Assembly (NCBI GenBank): GCA_030615025.1
Contig: JAUXAB010000005.1
Span: forward strand, 1 to 64,000
Source of the DNA: Phycisphaerae bacterium
GTDB lineage: Bacteria > Planctomycetota > Phycisphaerae > Sedimentisphaerales > Anaerobacaceae
Direction: 5' to 3'
Length of the DNA: 64,000 bases
In this document: positions 53,297-62,051 of the stretch, piece by piece
How the letters are laid out: each line of letters starts with the position of its first letter
Position numbering within the stretch: the stretch's first letter is position 1
Notes under the pieces: model-generated
The model's database searches: none
Told to the model about the DNA's origin: nothing
The model's input: the letters and a program-made list of their open reading frames with translations, nothing else
Program-made: the position numbers and the translations under genes

Positions 53297-53953
53297 ATGT
53301 CATCTAAAGCAAAGAGACCTGCTTATGCGATGAGCAGACGCCGGAAAGCCGGTGTAATTGCCCTGTGCCTGCTTGCGGTGGCTGTTTGTATCTGGCTCGA
53401 CCACAGCCCGCTTAAACGTAGATGGCAGCAGCGACCGAAATCCGAAGAACAAGCAAAAGCTTACGACCTCGAAAAATATCACAAAAAAACTTTCACCGTC
53501 GTAAAGGTAGTTGATGGAGACACCATTGATATAGACATTCCCGATGCCAATAAAAATTACACGAGAATAAGACTGTGGGGAATCGACACACCGGAGAGTA
53601 AAAGCCCGGATACCGGCGTTATGTATTTCGGCCCGGAGGCCGCTGAATTTACAGCGAAATTAGCCCTCGGAAAGCAAGTTACGGTTTACTTGGAAGAACA
53701 TCGCACCAGAGGTAAGTATGGCAGACTGCTGGCTTACGTCCAACTGTCTGACGGCAGTTTCTTGAATGAGGTTTTGGTCAGCGAAGGTTACGCCTATGCG
53801 GACTTACGATTTCGCCATAGTTTTTATAACAAGTACCCGCAGTTAGAGGCAAGTGCCCGGAGACAAAAGAAGGGATTATGGGAAAAAGTAATCCGAGAGC
53901 AATTGCCCGAATGGCTGCAGAGAATGAAACCAAACCTGCTGCTAAAAAGGTAA
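53297..53953 (+). CDS. Membrane-anchored thermonuclease (SNase-like)
   Basis: This 218-residue protein has one membrane helix near the N-terminus (AGVIALCLLAVAVCIWL, about 18-34) and a staphylococcal-nuclease-like OB-fold domain (about 60-205). KVVDGDTIDIDI carries the calcium-site Asp, LWGIDTPES follows, and HRTRGKYGRLLAYV supplies the second Arg/Glu region. The domain should face the periplasm and degrade DNA or RNA with Ca2+. It follows lysC by 55 bp. The RBS is weak, and a start at the second Met (residue 12) is possible. Confidence 0.82.
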   Translation: MSSKAKRPAYAMSRRRKAGVIALCLLAVAVCIWLDHSPLKRRWQQRPKSEEQAKAYDLEKYHKKTFTVVKVVDGDTIDIDIPDANKNYTRIRLWGIDTPESKSPDTGVMYFGPEAAEFTAKLALGKQVTVYLEEHRTRGKYGRLLAYVQLSDGSFLNEVLVSEGYAYADLRFRHSFYNKYPQLEASARRQKKGLWEKVIREQLPEWLQRMKPNLLLKR

Positions 53954-54180
53954 TTTTTCTTACCGCGGAGTGCGCAGAGAACGCCGAGTTTTTAATATTG
54001 TCATTCCCGCCCCGCATCCCCGCATCGTGGTGCGGGGTAAACTCGAGCGGGAATCTATTTTTCCCTTTTATTCTTATCTCATCTCTGCGCTCTCAGCGTT
54101 CTCTGCCTGCACCTGTGGTTGCGCAGGCACAGGTGCGGTTAATTTTTTCGCGTTTTCTCAGCTCTTTTAAAATCGATGTT
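53954..54180. repeat. Inverted pair of CGCAGAGAACGC repeats around a GC-rich hairpin
   Basis: TTACCGCGGAGTGCGCAGAGAACGC (about 53960-53984) and its inverse GCGTTCTCTGCCTGCACCTGTGGTT (about 54097-54121) are copies of the same dispersed phrase. Between them CATTCCCGCCCCGCATCCCC and GTGCGGGG...CGGGAATC pair around a TCGTGG loop. The region could form one long hairpin. Confidence 0.5.
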
Positions 54181-54214
54181 GCTATCAGGCAGCTGTATAA
54201 ATACAATATTTGTT

Positions 54215-54865
54215 ATGGCTAAATATCCGATATTTCTCGAACTGGCTGGTCGTCGTGCAGTGGTGATAGGGGCCGGCACTGTCGCTGTACGAAAGGCTCA
54301 AGGCTTGCTCGCCGCGGGTGCCCGGCTGGTGGTAGTGGCTGAGCAGGTGGATGATATGCTGACGGCTCTTTGTGCAGGCAGCGACGCTGAATTAATAAGG
54401 TCTAAGTATTCCAAAAATTACCTGGCAGGTGCGGTGCTTGCTATAGCTGCAACGAATAACCAGCAACTCAACAGGCAAATCTACAAGGACTGCCAGGAGC
54501 TGGAGATTTTATGTAATGTTGTCGATGACCCGGAGCTTTGCGATTTTTTTGTGCCGGCGGTTGTAAAACGCGGCGACCTGCAGATAGCTATCGGCACTGA
54601 AGGGCATTACCCTGCTTATGCAGGCCATATAAGAAAAAAACTGGAGCAGACCTTTAGCGACAAACACGGGGAATTTTTGGCTGAGCTGGAAACGCTTCGA
54701 AAACGCATTACTAAAGACGTGCCAAACCCGGCTGACCGTAAGGCCCTGTTGGGGCAACTGGTTGATGATAAGTCGTTCGAATATTTTATTGAAAACGGTC
54801 CCGCCCAGTGGCAAGCCTACGCTGACAGGCTCATATCAGGGGAAAATAAAAGCCAAAAACCATAA
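54215..54865 (+). CDS. Precorrin-2 dehydrogenase / sirohydrochlorin ferrochelatase-like (CysG N-terminal type)
   Basis: This 216-residue protein matches the CysG N-terminal or Met8/SirC family. YPIFLELAGRRAVVIGAGTVAVRKAQGLLAAGARLVVV holds the NAD-binding motif, and NVVDDPELCDFFVPAVVKRGDLQIAIGTEGHYPAYAGHIRKKLE is the conserved core. It oxidises precorrin-2 to sirohydrochlorin for siroheme or B12/heme d1 synthesis. No uroporphyrinogen methyltransferase is fused or adjacent. The start is at the ATG at 54215, which brings the conserved N-terminus into register. Confidence 0.85.
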   Translation: MAKYPIFLELAGRRAVVIGAGTVAVRKAQGLLAAGARLVVVAEQVDDMLTALCAGSDAELIRSKYSKNYLAGAVLAIAATNNQQLNRQIYKDCQELEILCNVVDDPELCDFFVPAVVKRGDLQIAIGTEGHYPAYAGHIRKKLEQTFSDKHGEFLAELETLRKRITKDVPNPADRKALLGQLVDDKSFEYFIENGPAQWQAYADRLISGENKSQKP

Positions 54866-54872
54866 TGAATCT

Positions 54873-54947
54873 CCCTGCGGCAAGCCGCAGGGTATCTAAC
54901 TTCAATAAGGAAATATACTTGTTTTCACCCTGTGGCAAGCCACAGGG
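54873..54947. repeat. Two palindromes differing by compensatory bases
   Basis: CCCTGCGGC-AA-GCCGCAGGG (54873-54892) and CCCTGTGGC-AA-GCCACAGGG (54928-54947) lie in the convergent gap before bL21. Each is a perfect 9-bp stem. The single arm change C to T is matched by G to A on the other arm. No T-tracts follow. Confidence 0.65.
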
Positions 54948-55000
54948 AATTATCAAGTTCAAATTTCGTTGCGGTGTTAGCTATCAGAGCCGCAATCTGT

Positions 55001-55330
55001 TCAGGCTTGTATCTTATCGACTACAACTTGTAAATATTTCTGGCGGTGGCCAATGCGTTTCCTGCTGTGTTTGCGTTTGCGAAAGTGCATCGGGTAGAGC
55101 TTTTTACCTTTAACTATCGACTCCTCAGCTGTGGTTTTAAATGAGACGACAACCTTTGCGCCCTTCAGATATGGTGTGCCGATTTTTACTTTTTTGTCAT
55201 CATTTATGAACAAGACCTTGTCCAGCTCCATCGTCTTGGCATCAGGGGAGACATCGGCCAGTTCGATATTTAAACAATCGCCTTGAGCGATTTTATATTG
55301 CTTTCCACCTTGTTCAATTACCGCATACAT
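55001..55330 (-). CDS. rplU: 50S ribosomal protein bL21
   Basis: This 109-residue protein matches bL21 throughout: MYAVIEQGGKQYKIAQGD at the start, then VLFINDDKKVKIGTPYLKGAKV, and the basic FRKRKHSRKRIGHRQKYLQV that contacts 23S rRNA. Length is normal (about 103-110). The usual partner rpmA (bL27) does not follow; the gene is monocistronic here, converging on the siroheme gene. A good promoter lies at 55378-55405. Confidence 0.95.
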   Translation of the reverse strand: MYAVIEQGGKQYKIAQGDCLNIELADVSPDAKTMELDKVLFINDDKKVKIGTPYLKGAKVVVSFKTTAEESIVKGKKLYPMHFRKRKHSRKRIGHRQKYLQVVVDKIQA

Positions 55331-55377
55331 TCTAAAAACCCTTGACTTTTATACCCAAAAATCCTGATAAGTGTGGT

Positions 55378-55405
55378 ATTCTACGTGCTGATTTTTTTTT
55401 GTAAA
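55378..55405 (-). promoter_or_regulatory. rplU promoter
   Basis: On the minus strand TTTACA (55400-55405), a 16-bp A-rich spacer and TAGAAT (55378-55383), about 50 bp upstream of the bL21 start. Confidence 0.55.
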
Positions 55406-55459
55406 GCAAATTATCAGATATTTTTGTATTCTATTTATTGAATACCAAGCTAAAATTCG

Positions 55460-55548
55460 AGTTTGTCACTCCCGCAGAAGCAGGAGTCCGGAAGAACAAT
55501 AATACAGTGGATTTCCGCTTGCGCGGTAATGGCACGAAAATAGCGTTT
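55460..55548. repeat. Dispersed TCACTCCCGCAGAAGCAGGAGTCC repeat
   Basis: The divergent gap between rplU and the transaminase holds CACTCCCGCAGAAGCAGGAG followed by GTGGATTTCCGCTTGCGCGG, another widespread intergenic phrase. No gene is seen. Confidence 0.45.
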
Positions 55549-55562
55549 TTGGGAATGATTTT

Positions 55563-56396
55563 ATGCAAGTAGCCATGATAGAGGACAAAATTGTGCCGGT
55601 TGATGAGCTTGAGCCGGTTTATCTTGACCGTGGAATTTACTTCGGTGACGGGGTTTATGAAGTGGTTCGAAGCTACAACGGCAAGATTTTTGCACTTGAA
55701 GAACACCTGCAAAGATTTGCCAATAGTTTGGCTGCAATCAAAATAGCCGGAGTAAATATCGACCAAATACGCGGTCGGGTCCGGAAGGCCTTTGAAGCTG
55801 CCGGTATTTCCAACGCCAGGATATATTTTCACATTACCCGAGGTTCAGCGCCGAGAGACCATAATTGGGACACTAATTTACAGCCAAACTTCTTTCTGAC
55901 CGTCACGGAGCTGCCCAGTGATGCGGAAGAAAAAAACAAAGGCATCGCAGTATCGACCCATCCAGATTGGCGATGGAAGAGATGTGACATAAAATCGCTA
56001 AATCTTTTAGCCAATGTGCTTGCCCGCCATGATGCTGCGCAAAAGGATTGTGCCGAGGCGATACTTGTCAATGAAGCCGGGTTTATAACCGAAGGGGCCG
56101 GTTCAGCGTTTTTTGCAATCTTCGGGCGAACACTTCAAACCGCTCCCCTTACCGCTAATATTCTACCTTCCATTACGCGCAAATTTGCAATCGAAGCAGG
56201 CAAAAATATCGGCTTGGAAATTATCGAAAAATCTTTAACGCCACAGCAAGCGAGCCGTTCGGACGAACTTTTTATCGCTGTAACTACTAAAGATATTGTC
56301 CCCGTAGTCAAATTCGATGGTAAGGTCATCGGCGATGGTAAGCCCGGCAAACATACGAAATTGCTCATTCAAGAACTCCGTTCATTTACGGTATAA
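55563..56396 (+). CDS. D-amino-acid (D-alanine) transaminase, PLP fold type IV
   Basis: This 277-residue aminotransferase of the BCAT/D-AAT fold has LDRGIYFGDGVYEVVRSYNG at about 21-40 and PLP-binding Lys144 in CDIKSLNLLANV. LVNEAGFITEGAGSAFFAIF near 168-187 binds the phosphate. The ITRGSAPRDH segment places Arg98 and His100 where Bacillus D-amino-acid transaminase uses them to hold the substrate carboxylate. This favours D-AAT over branched-chain or lyase homologs. The product D-glutamate/D-alanine would feed peptidoglycan. No RBS stronger than GGAATG is visible. Confidence 0.82.
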   Translation: MQVAMIEDKIVPVDELEPVYLDRGIYFGDGVYEVVRSYNGKIFALEEHLQRFANSLAAIKIAGVNIDQIRGRVRKAFEAAGISNARIYFHITRGSAPRDHNWDTNLQPNFFLTVTELPSDAEEKNKGIAVSTHPDWRWKRCDIKSLNLLANVLARHDAAQKDCAEAILVNEAGFITEGAGSAFFAIFGRTLQTAPLTANILPSITRKFAIEAGKNIGLEIIEKSLTPQQASRSDELFIAVTTKDIVPVVKFDGKVIGDGKPGKHTKLLIQELRSFTV

Positions 56397-56448
56397 AAAA
56401 CGAGACGCTGTTAAGGCGGGGTGCATGTATATTTGAAAGGAGCTTAAA

Positions 56449-58827
56449 GTGAAACATCTAAAAGCAAACATAACTCTATTACTTTTGGCATTATTTGCAG
56501 GCGGTATATGCTTTGTCGGATGTATTAAAGGTGATTTGCCAAGCAGTAACGACAGTGCTGAGGATTGGGATGGTCTGCAATTATGGTATAACAAGCCTGC
56601 GCGAAAATGGACTGAGGCCCTGCCTGTGGGAAACGGGCGGCTCGGGGCGATGGTCTTCGGTAATACAGCGACAGAACACTTGCAGCTCAATGAAGATACC
56701 ATTTGGGCAGGCCCTCCCGTGCCGCAGGACCGTGTAGGAGCCTATAAGCACATCGCCGAAGCGCGAAAGCTCATCTTCGAAGGAAAGTATGCCGAAGCAC
56801 AAAGAATTATGCAAAAAGAGGTTATGGGTCAGCGGATATCACCACGCAGTCACCAGACGCTCGGTGATTTGCGGCTTACGTTCCCGGCCGGCCAGGTCAT
56901 AACAGACTACCGACGCGAACTTGACCTTGACACTGGCATTGTACGAGTCATCTACAGTGATGGTGATGCCACGTTTACTCGTGAGGTTTTTGCCAGTGCC
57001 GTGGACCAGTGTATTGTTGTCCGGTTATCGTGCGACAAACCCGGTAAGATTAATTTCGATGTGAGCCTTTCCCGACCTGCAGATGTCAATGTTGGCGGCC
57101 TGGCACCGGACCTCATCGTGATGGAAGGCCAGGCTGCACAACAGGGCAAGCATAAGGGTGTGAAATTCGAGGCCCATTTACGGATTATCCCGGAAGGGGG
57201 GAAGCTGATACCCAAGTTCTCCGCAGTAGACAAGGCCGATGCCGTGACACTGCTGCTGGTGGCGGCGACGGACTATAATTTCGACAATCCCTACAAGCCG
57301 CTTACAAGAGATTTGGCCCGGACGTGTGCCAAGCAGATTGCTGCGGTCGAGAAGAAAAGTTATGAGCGAATCAGGGCCGAGCATATCGCAGAGCACCGCA
57401 GATTGTTCAGGCGCATGAATCTGGACCTTGGGACAACACCTGCAGCAGCAAAACCGACTGATGAACGATTGAAAGCCCTGCGTGAAGGGGCCGACGACCC
57501 GGCCTTGGCTGCCTTATACTTTCAGTTCGGCAGATACCTTCTGATTTCCTGCTCGCGGCCGGGATGCATGCCGAGCAACCTGCAGGGTTTGTGGAATGAG
57601 CACCTCGCAGCACCGTGGAACGCGGACTACCATATCAACATCAATATTCAAATGAACTATTGGCCAGCCGAAGTGACGAATCTGTCGGAATGTCACGAGC
57701 CGTTTTTCAGGCTCACCGAAGCGCTGTTGCCTTTCGGACGAAAGACCGCACGAGATGTGTACAACTGCCGCGGTTTCGTCGCCCACCATACAACCGACGT
57801 ATGGCTCCACACAAGCCCATTCGGGAGCGTCGGGTATGGGATGTGGCCTATGGGAGCGGCCTGGTGCACGCAGCATTTTATGGAGCATTACCGCTTTACC
57901 GGCGATAAGAAGTTTCTCAAAAACAGGGCTTATCCTGTACTGAAGGAAGCTTCTCTGTTCTTTCTTGACTGGCTTGTGGAACATCCCAAAACCGGTAAGC
58001 TGGTCTCGGGACCGTCAAACTCTCCGGAAAACACATTCCTCGCTCCCGACGGAAAGAGGGTAAATCTGTCGATGGGCCCGTCGATGGACCAGGAGATAAT
58101 CTGGGACACTTTTACCAACCTCATCGAAGCGGCCGAGATTCTGGGCATCAAGGATGATTTCGTCAGAGAGGTCATCGCCGCACGTTCAAAACTTGCGCTG
58201 CCGAAGATCGGCTCAGACGGCCGATTGATGGAGTGGAGCGAAGAGTTTGAAGAACCCGAGCCCGGTCATCGGCACATGTCGCATTTGTTTGCCCTGCATC
58301 CGGGCAGGCAATACACGTTTCAAAATGCACCGGAGATGGTCACGGCGGCGCGCAAGAGCATCGAATATCGCATGGCACACGGCGGCGGCCATACAGGCTG
58401 GAGCAGGGCGTGGATTATCAACTTCTGGGCAAGATTCCTTGAGGGCGATAAAGCCGAGGAGAACGTCACGGCCCTTCTGGCAAAGTCCACTCATCCCAAT
58501 CTGTTCGATAACCATCCACCATTCCAGATAGACGGCAATTATGGTGGTTGTGCCGGAATAGCTGAGATGCTTCTGCAAAGTCATGCAGGAGAGGTTCATC
58601 TGCTGCCTGCTCTTCCGAAGGCGTGGGACGATGGGTCGGTAAAAGGATTATGCGCACGCGGCGGATTCAAGGTGAACATTGCCTGGAAAGACGGAAAAAT
58701 GATTAAAGCGGACATCCACGCCAAGCGCGGGGGGATTTGCAAAGTCCGCTATGGGGACAAGGTAGTTAAAATTAAAACCAGGGCCGGCAAAAGCTACAGC
58801 TTGAACGGTCATCTCGAACGGCTATGA
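56449..58827 (+). CDS. GH95 alpha-L-fucosidase, lipoprotein
   Basis: This 792-residue protein has a signal peptide with lipobox FVGC (Cys24). It shows GH95 features throughout: [27 protein letters not shown], then [13 protein letters not shown] in the N-terminal beta domain. The catalytic (alpha/alpha)6 barrel has [16 protein letters not shown] (Asn pair), [26 protein letters not shown] (acid) and [13 protein letters not shown] (Asp). GH95 enzymes invert and remove alpha-1,2-linked fucose (some act on galactose). With the sulfatases at 17-21 kb it suggests use of sulfated, fucose-rich polysaccharides. AAAGGAG lies 9 bases before the start. Confidence 0.93.
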   Translation: MKHLKANITLLLLALFAGGICFVGCIKGDLPSSNDSAEDWDGLQLWYNKPARKWTEALPVGNGRLGAMVFGNTATEHLQLNEDTIWAGPPVPQDRVGAYKHIAEARKLIFEGKYAEAQRIMQKEVMGQRISPRSHQTLGDLRLTFPAGQVITDYRRELDLDTGIVRVIYSDGDATFTREVFASAVDQCIVVRLSCDKPGKINFDVSLSRPADVNVGGLAPDLIVMEGQAAQQGKHKGVKFEAHLRIIPEGGKLIPKFSAVDKADAVTLLLVAATDYNFDNPYKPLTRDLARTCAKQIAAVEKKSYERIRAEHIAEHRRLFRRMNLDLGTTPAAAKPTDERLKALREGADDPALAALYFQFGRYLLISCSRPGCMPSNLQGLWNEHLAAPWNADYHININIQMNYWPAEVTNLSECHEPFFRLTEALLPFGRKTARDVYNCRGFVAHHTTDVWLHTSPFGSVGYGMWPMGAAWCTQHFMEHYRFTGDKKFLKNRAYPVLKEASLFFLDWLVEHPKTGKLVSGPSNSPENTFLAPDGKRVNLSMGPSMDQEIIWDTFTNLIEAAEILGIKDDFVREVIAARSKLALPKIGSDGRLMEWSEEFEEPEPGHRHMSHLFALHPGRQYTFQNAPEMVTAARKSIEYRMAHGGGHTGWSRAWIINFWARFLEGDKAEENVTALLAKSTHPNLFDNHPPFQIDGNYGGCAGIAEMLLQSHAGEVHLLPALPKAWDDGSVKGLCARGGFKVNIAWKDGKMIKADIHAKRGGICKVRYGDKVVKIKTRAGKSYSLNGHLERL

Positions 58828-58831
58828 GTAA

Positions 58832-59896
58832 TTAAAGGCGTTGACAGGAAATTCTATAGGCCTGCTTTTGGCGGTCGACGTAGAAATCGACAGGCAGAAA
58901 TTTCTTTATTACTTCCATGTTTGTTTGAAGGTGGCTGGAAAACTCATTGGTCGTAAAAGAGCCGGCTTTCGCGATTGCCATATAGATTAAAAGCTGGTCA
59001 GCTAAGAAACGGTCGATAGCAGCTTCACTTGTTAGAAAAGCCTCAGTCAAACTAACAACTTCACTAATGACCTCTTCTGAGGGCTTGCCGCGCATTCCAA
59101 ATGCGGTAAATACTGTTGTGCGTTCGCTGCCACAAAGTCGAACCATCACACAATTTCCGGGGCCATCGGAATCTTCCACTTCGATTTGTTCTACATTCCG
59201 AATGCTCAGTCCACTCTGGAGTAATAATTTCCGCTGACGCTTAGCGACATGTTCTGGGAGTTTAGCTGTGTAGATGCGGGCGTGAATTTGTGGTTCTTTG
59301 CTTTTCTGGCAAAGGTCGATTATCTGGCCCGTGTTTTTCTGCCAGGGCTGGATATTAAAAGTTATTTTGCCGCCGCCGGCGGGGAAGAAACCATGTTTTA
59401 TCAGTTTGCAACTGCCTTGGAAGCCGGCGGTTTCGATAGCGGGCAAAAAAGTTTCGTTAAGAAAATCAAAGGGAGGAGCCAAGGGATTATGAGTTCCGCC
59501 GGTAACGGTAACGGTGGAAGGTTTGTCGGCCAAAAACAAGGCAGGCAAGAGGGTTTGAATTACCAAAGACGCAGAGCCGGCCGAACCTATGTCAAAGTGA
59601 AAATCGCCGCTCTGCACAGGCCCGGGTTGAAAGTCCAGTACCGTTGAGCCTTTGGCGGCTCCCTGCGATTGGCCGTTGCAGATTTGACAGGCGGCTCGAA
59701 CGCAACTTAAATGCTGCTTGGCCAGGCCTGGATTGCGGCGAGCTGCACGGATATTTTCAATATGCAAACTCTTGCCGGTTATACAGGATAGGGTCAGAGA
59801 CGTTCGCAGTATCTGCCCTCCTCCTTCTCCTGCGCTGCCATCAACGAAAATAGTTTCCATCGTACTACCCCAGGGGTCCGTGAATTCTTTTGTCAT
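58832..59896 (-). CDS. rtcA: RNA 3'-terminal phosphate cyclase
   Basis: This 354-residue enzyme matches RtcA: DGSAGEGGGQILRTSLTLSCITGKS at the N-terminus, IRAARRNPGLAKQHLS, GTHNPLAPPFDFL, and FFPAGGGKI. It converts RNA 3'-phosphate ends to 2',3'-cyclic phosphates using ATP via an enzyme-AMP intermediate, and purified RtcA can also adenylylate 5'-phosphate ends. The start at 59896 makes an ATGA overlap with the upstream Clp1-type kinase, arguing for translational coupling. An internal ATG at 59860 matches the shorter N-terminus of E. coli RtcA and may be used instead. No rtcB ligase or rtcR is in the window. Confidence 0.93.
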   Translation of the reverse strand: MTKEFTDPWGSTMETIFVDGSAGEGGGQILRTSLTLSCITGKSLHIENIRAARRNPGLAKQHLSCVRAACQICNGQSQGAAKGSTVLDFQPGPVQSGDFHFDIGSAGSASLVIQTLLPALFLADKPSTVTVTGGTHNPLAPPFDFLNETFLPAIETAGFQGSCKLIKHGFFPAGGGKITFNIQPWQKNTGQIIDLCQKSKEPQIHARIYTAKLPEHVAKRQRKLLLQSGLSIRNVEQIEVEDSDGPGNCVMVRLCGSERTTVFTAFGMRGKPSEEVISEVVSLTEAFLTSEAAIDRFLADQLLIYMAIAKAGSFTTNEFSSHLQTNMEVIKKFLPVDFYVDRQKQAYRISCQRL

Positions 59897-60774
59897 GTTT
59901 GCAGTGCCGCAGCAATATCTATTGAGACATCTCCAATAACGAGACAACGAATTTGCTCGATATCGAGTTGAGGGGCCTTGACTACGACGACGTTGTCGCT
60001 CTGCTGCCAATCGATTATTACACCTATCGCCACATCCGTACCCTTTCCATCCCTCAGAGCGAGAAGCCGACGAACAAGGTTCTCACGGCTTAAATTCCGG
60101 CCTGACTGGACTGCAACTTTCGTCAAGCTGATATTATAAAGGCAAGAGTCTCGAAAGTACTTGGCAAATTGGCTTTGGCGATATCTTCGCCTGTCCTGTG
60201 GTGATTTGAGTGGTATCTCCGGCGGAGAGCTAACTCGCTCAAGCCGCGTTTCAAAAGACTGTAAGCCAGTAAGAATGTCACTCAGCTCATCGTCGCGCTG
60301 CACCGCCAAAATCGACTCCGGCTTTAATATTCGCTGCACTGTCCACCATAAGACAGCCGCTGCCGGCCCGTGGATAAAACCCGGAGTATCGATTATGGTC
60401 AGCTCGGCGGCTTCGGATGCTTGCTGAACACATTGTGCGATGGCTGCAGTTAGCTGCAGCAGGTGACCGACCGGCGTTACATCGCCAACAAAGCTGATGC
60501 CGCCGGGAGTAAGCTGCGAGAAATCCGTCCGGCGGCTATCAGCAAGAGCCCAACCCACCGTTGTAGGCGGGCCAATATGGGATTGGCCAATATCCGCATC
60601 GACAATTCCAACCGGCTGACTTGAAGCTGCGTGCTTTGCCAGAGCCGCTGCGAGAGTAGTTTTGCCGGTATCCGCTGCACCGAGAATCAGACATATACCT
60701 GTTTTTACTGAGCCCCGGCTTAAAAGCTGCTGCGCGATTTTGTCGGCCCAATCCGGTGACATTGGAGGCGGCAT
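59893..60774 (-). CDS. Clp1/Grc3-type polynucleotide 5'-hydroxyl kinase
   Basis: This 293-residue P-loop protein belongs to the Clp1/Grc3 RNA kinase family. The Walker A site GAADTGKTT is at about 33-41. GIVDADIGQSHIGPPTTVGWAL is the DxDxGQ lid/substrate motif typical of Clp1, and IIDTPGFIHG is the Walker B-like region. These enzymes phosphorylate 5'-OH ends of RNA, and sometimes DNA. It is directly upstream of rtcA with a 4-base overlap. Start is uncertain: ATG at 60774 is chosen, a GTG at 60792 lies inside a dispersed repeat, and an ATG at 60762 also exists. Confidence 0.85.
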   Translation of the reverse strand: MPPPMSPDWADKIAQQLLSRGSVKTGICLILGAADTGKTTLAAALAKHAASSQPVGIVDADIGQSHIGPPTTVGWALADSRRTDFSQLTPGGISFVGDVTPVGHLLQLTAAIAQCVQQASEAAELTIIDTPGFIHGPAAAVLWWTVQRILKPESILAVQRDDELSDILTGLQSFETRLERVSSPPEIPLKSPQDRRRYRQSQFAKYFRDSCLYNISLTKVAVQSGRNLSRENLVRRLLALRDGKGTDVAIGVIIDWQQSDNVVVVKAPQLDIEQIRCLVIGDVSIDIAAALQT

Positions 60775-60778
60775 CCTA

Positions 60779-60840
60779 AAAGATTTAGCCACGAATTTCC
60801 ACGAATTGACAGAGATTAAAAATTCGTGTTAATTTGTGGT
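60779..60840. repeat. Dispersed AATTCGTGGC-type repeat
   Basis: Inverse copies of ATTCGTGGAAATTCGTGGC and ACCACAAATTAACACGAATT fill the gap between the nitroreductase and the kinase genes. Related phrases are at 783-935 and inside the MtlD-like gene. Confidence 0.5.
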
Positions 60841-61436
60841 TAATATTCTTTTTCTCGACAATAGCCTACTGCGACCATATAGAGAGGCTCGAGGTAGTCC
60901 GGCAGTGACAAAACTTTGCTGACGCCGGCGTCATCAAAAGCACCAACTGCGACAGAACCAAGCCCCAGAGCTTCAGCTTGAAGGTGGACATTCTGCGCAG
61001 CGTGCCCGGCCTCCATATATACGTAACGAACACCCCGTTGGCCATAGCGTCCGGTTGTTCTGCTGAACTGAGCTGCAAAGACCAGCGTCAGCGGTGCGGC
61101 TTGAATAAATTCCTGTCCCCAGGCAGCGGAGGCAAGAGCAGCACGAAGGTCCTGACCGGTGAGCTTCTCGAGCGAATGTTTGGCAGGTAAATAGCGAGAT
61201 ATGCCCTCGTCGGTAACCACAAAGAGCTCGAGAGGATAGGTTGCTCCGGCTGAAGGTGCTGTGCGATACCTACTGCCGGCGTCTTGACCCTGGGCCGCCC
61301 AGGCTAACTGGCCGATTTGCTCAAGTGTAAGAGACTTCGGCAAAAAATGCCGCCGCGAGCGTCGAACGGCCATAGCTTGCTCCAGCGACATCGAGCCGGA
61401 TTGATTCGGCTCGGCAAGTTTTATTAACTCAGCCAT
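60840..61436 (-). CDS. SagB/ThcOx-family nitroreductase-like dehydrogenase
   Basis: This 198-residue FMN-dependent nitroreductase-fold protein has AVRRSRRHFLPKSLTLEQIGQLAWAAQG and TAPSAGATYPLELFVV, then YMEAGHAAQNVHLQAEALGLGSVAVGAFDD. These phrases mark the SagB/thiazole-oxidase-like subgroup. Free-standing members of this type are common and of unknown substrate; no peptide precursor or cyclodehydratase is nearby. The ATG at 61436 lies 11 bp after the THEP1 gene, so it is in the same operon. Confidence 0.85.
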   Translation of the reverse strand: MAELIKLAEPNQSGSMSLEQAMAVRRSRRHFLPKSLTLEQIGQLAWAAQGQDAGSRYRTAPSAGATYPLELFVVTDEGISRYLPAKHSLEKLTGQDLRAALASAAWGQEFIQAAPLTLVFAAQFSRTTGRYGQRGVRYVYMEAGHAAQNVHLQAEALGLGSVAVGAFDDAGVSKVLSLPDYLEPLYMVAVGYCREKEY

Positions 61437-61447
61437 TTTCCAACTCA

Positions 61448-61984
61448 CTACTTTTTCAAAAAACACAAAGACTGCAAAATTTCATCTATTGTCTTATCGC
61501 GATTTTGACGTGTCAAATTAAATAGCTTTGTATTGGGGTAATTTTTTACTCCCGAGATAAGACCGGTGCCTTTAAGTGCCACAGTGGCTAAGATTGACTT
61601 ATTGGATTTGAAGAGTTTACGTATCGCGTCAACAAACTTTGTAGATAAGCATTCCATTTTGCCGATTTCGTCAAGAACAAACAATTCAGCATCGGTTCTT
61701 TCGGCGTCCAAAATCGGCACCACCGATTTCTCAAAGCCCGCAACGTCCACACCATATTTGCCCACTCTGAAAGGCCCCTTGATGCCGATATGAGCAAGTG
61801 TGCCGGTGACACCATCAAACCGCTGCCAGCTAAAACCTTTTCGAATACTACCCTGGCGAATCTCCTGTGTGTAAAAACCTGCGACCTTTTCGCGGTTAAG
61901 ACTTGTAACTATTTGCATTACAGCGGTTGTTTTGCCACAACGCGGCGGGCCTGTTAACAGGATTTTGGCGGACTCAGACAACAC
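61448..61984 (-). CDS. THEP1-family nucleoside-triphosphatase
   Basis: A 178-residue P-loop NTPase of the THEP1 (NTPase_1) family: LLTGPPRCGKTTAVMQIV Walker A near the start, VAGFYTQEIR, GIKGPFRVGKYGVDVAGFE, and Walker B FVLDEIGKMECLS. Archaeal and bacterial homologs hydrolyse NTPs; their role is unclear. The start is uncertain. GTG at 61984 begins just before the conserved core and has GGGA upstream, while a TTG at 62086 would add a 34-residue extension overlapping the permease gene by 35 bases. Confidence 0.82.
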   Translation of the reverse strand: MLSESAKILLTGPPRCGKTTAVMQIVTSLNREKVAGFYTQEIRQGSIRKGFSWQRFDGVTGTLAHIGIKGPFRVGKYGVDVAGFEKSVVPILDAERTDAELFVLDEIGKMECLSTKFVDAIRKLFKSNKSILATVALKGTGLISGVKNYPNTKLFNLTRQNRDKTIDEILQSLCFLKK

Positions 61985-62051
61985 GGCTATCCCAATTAGT
62001 TCAGACACTATCCAGTCAACACTATATACGGTACCTTCTGTGTCCGCAAGA

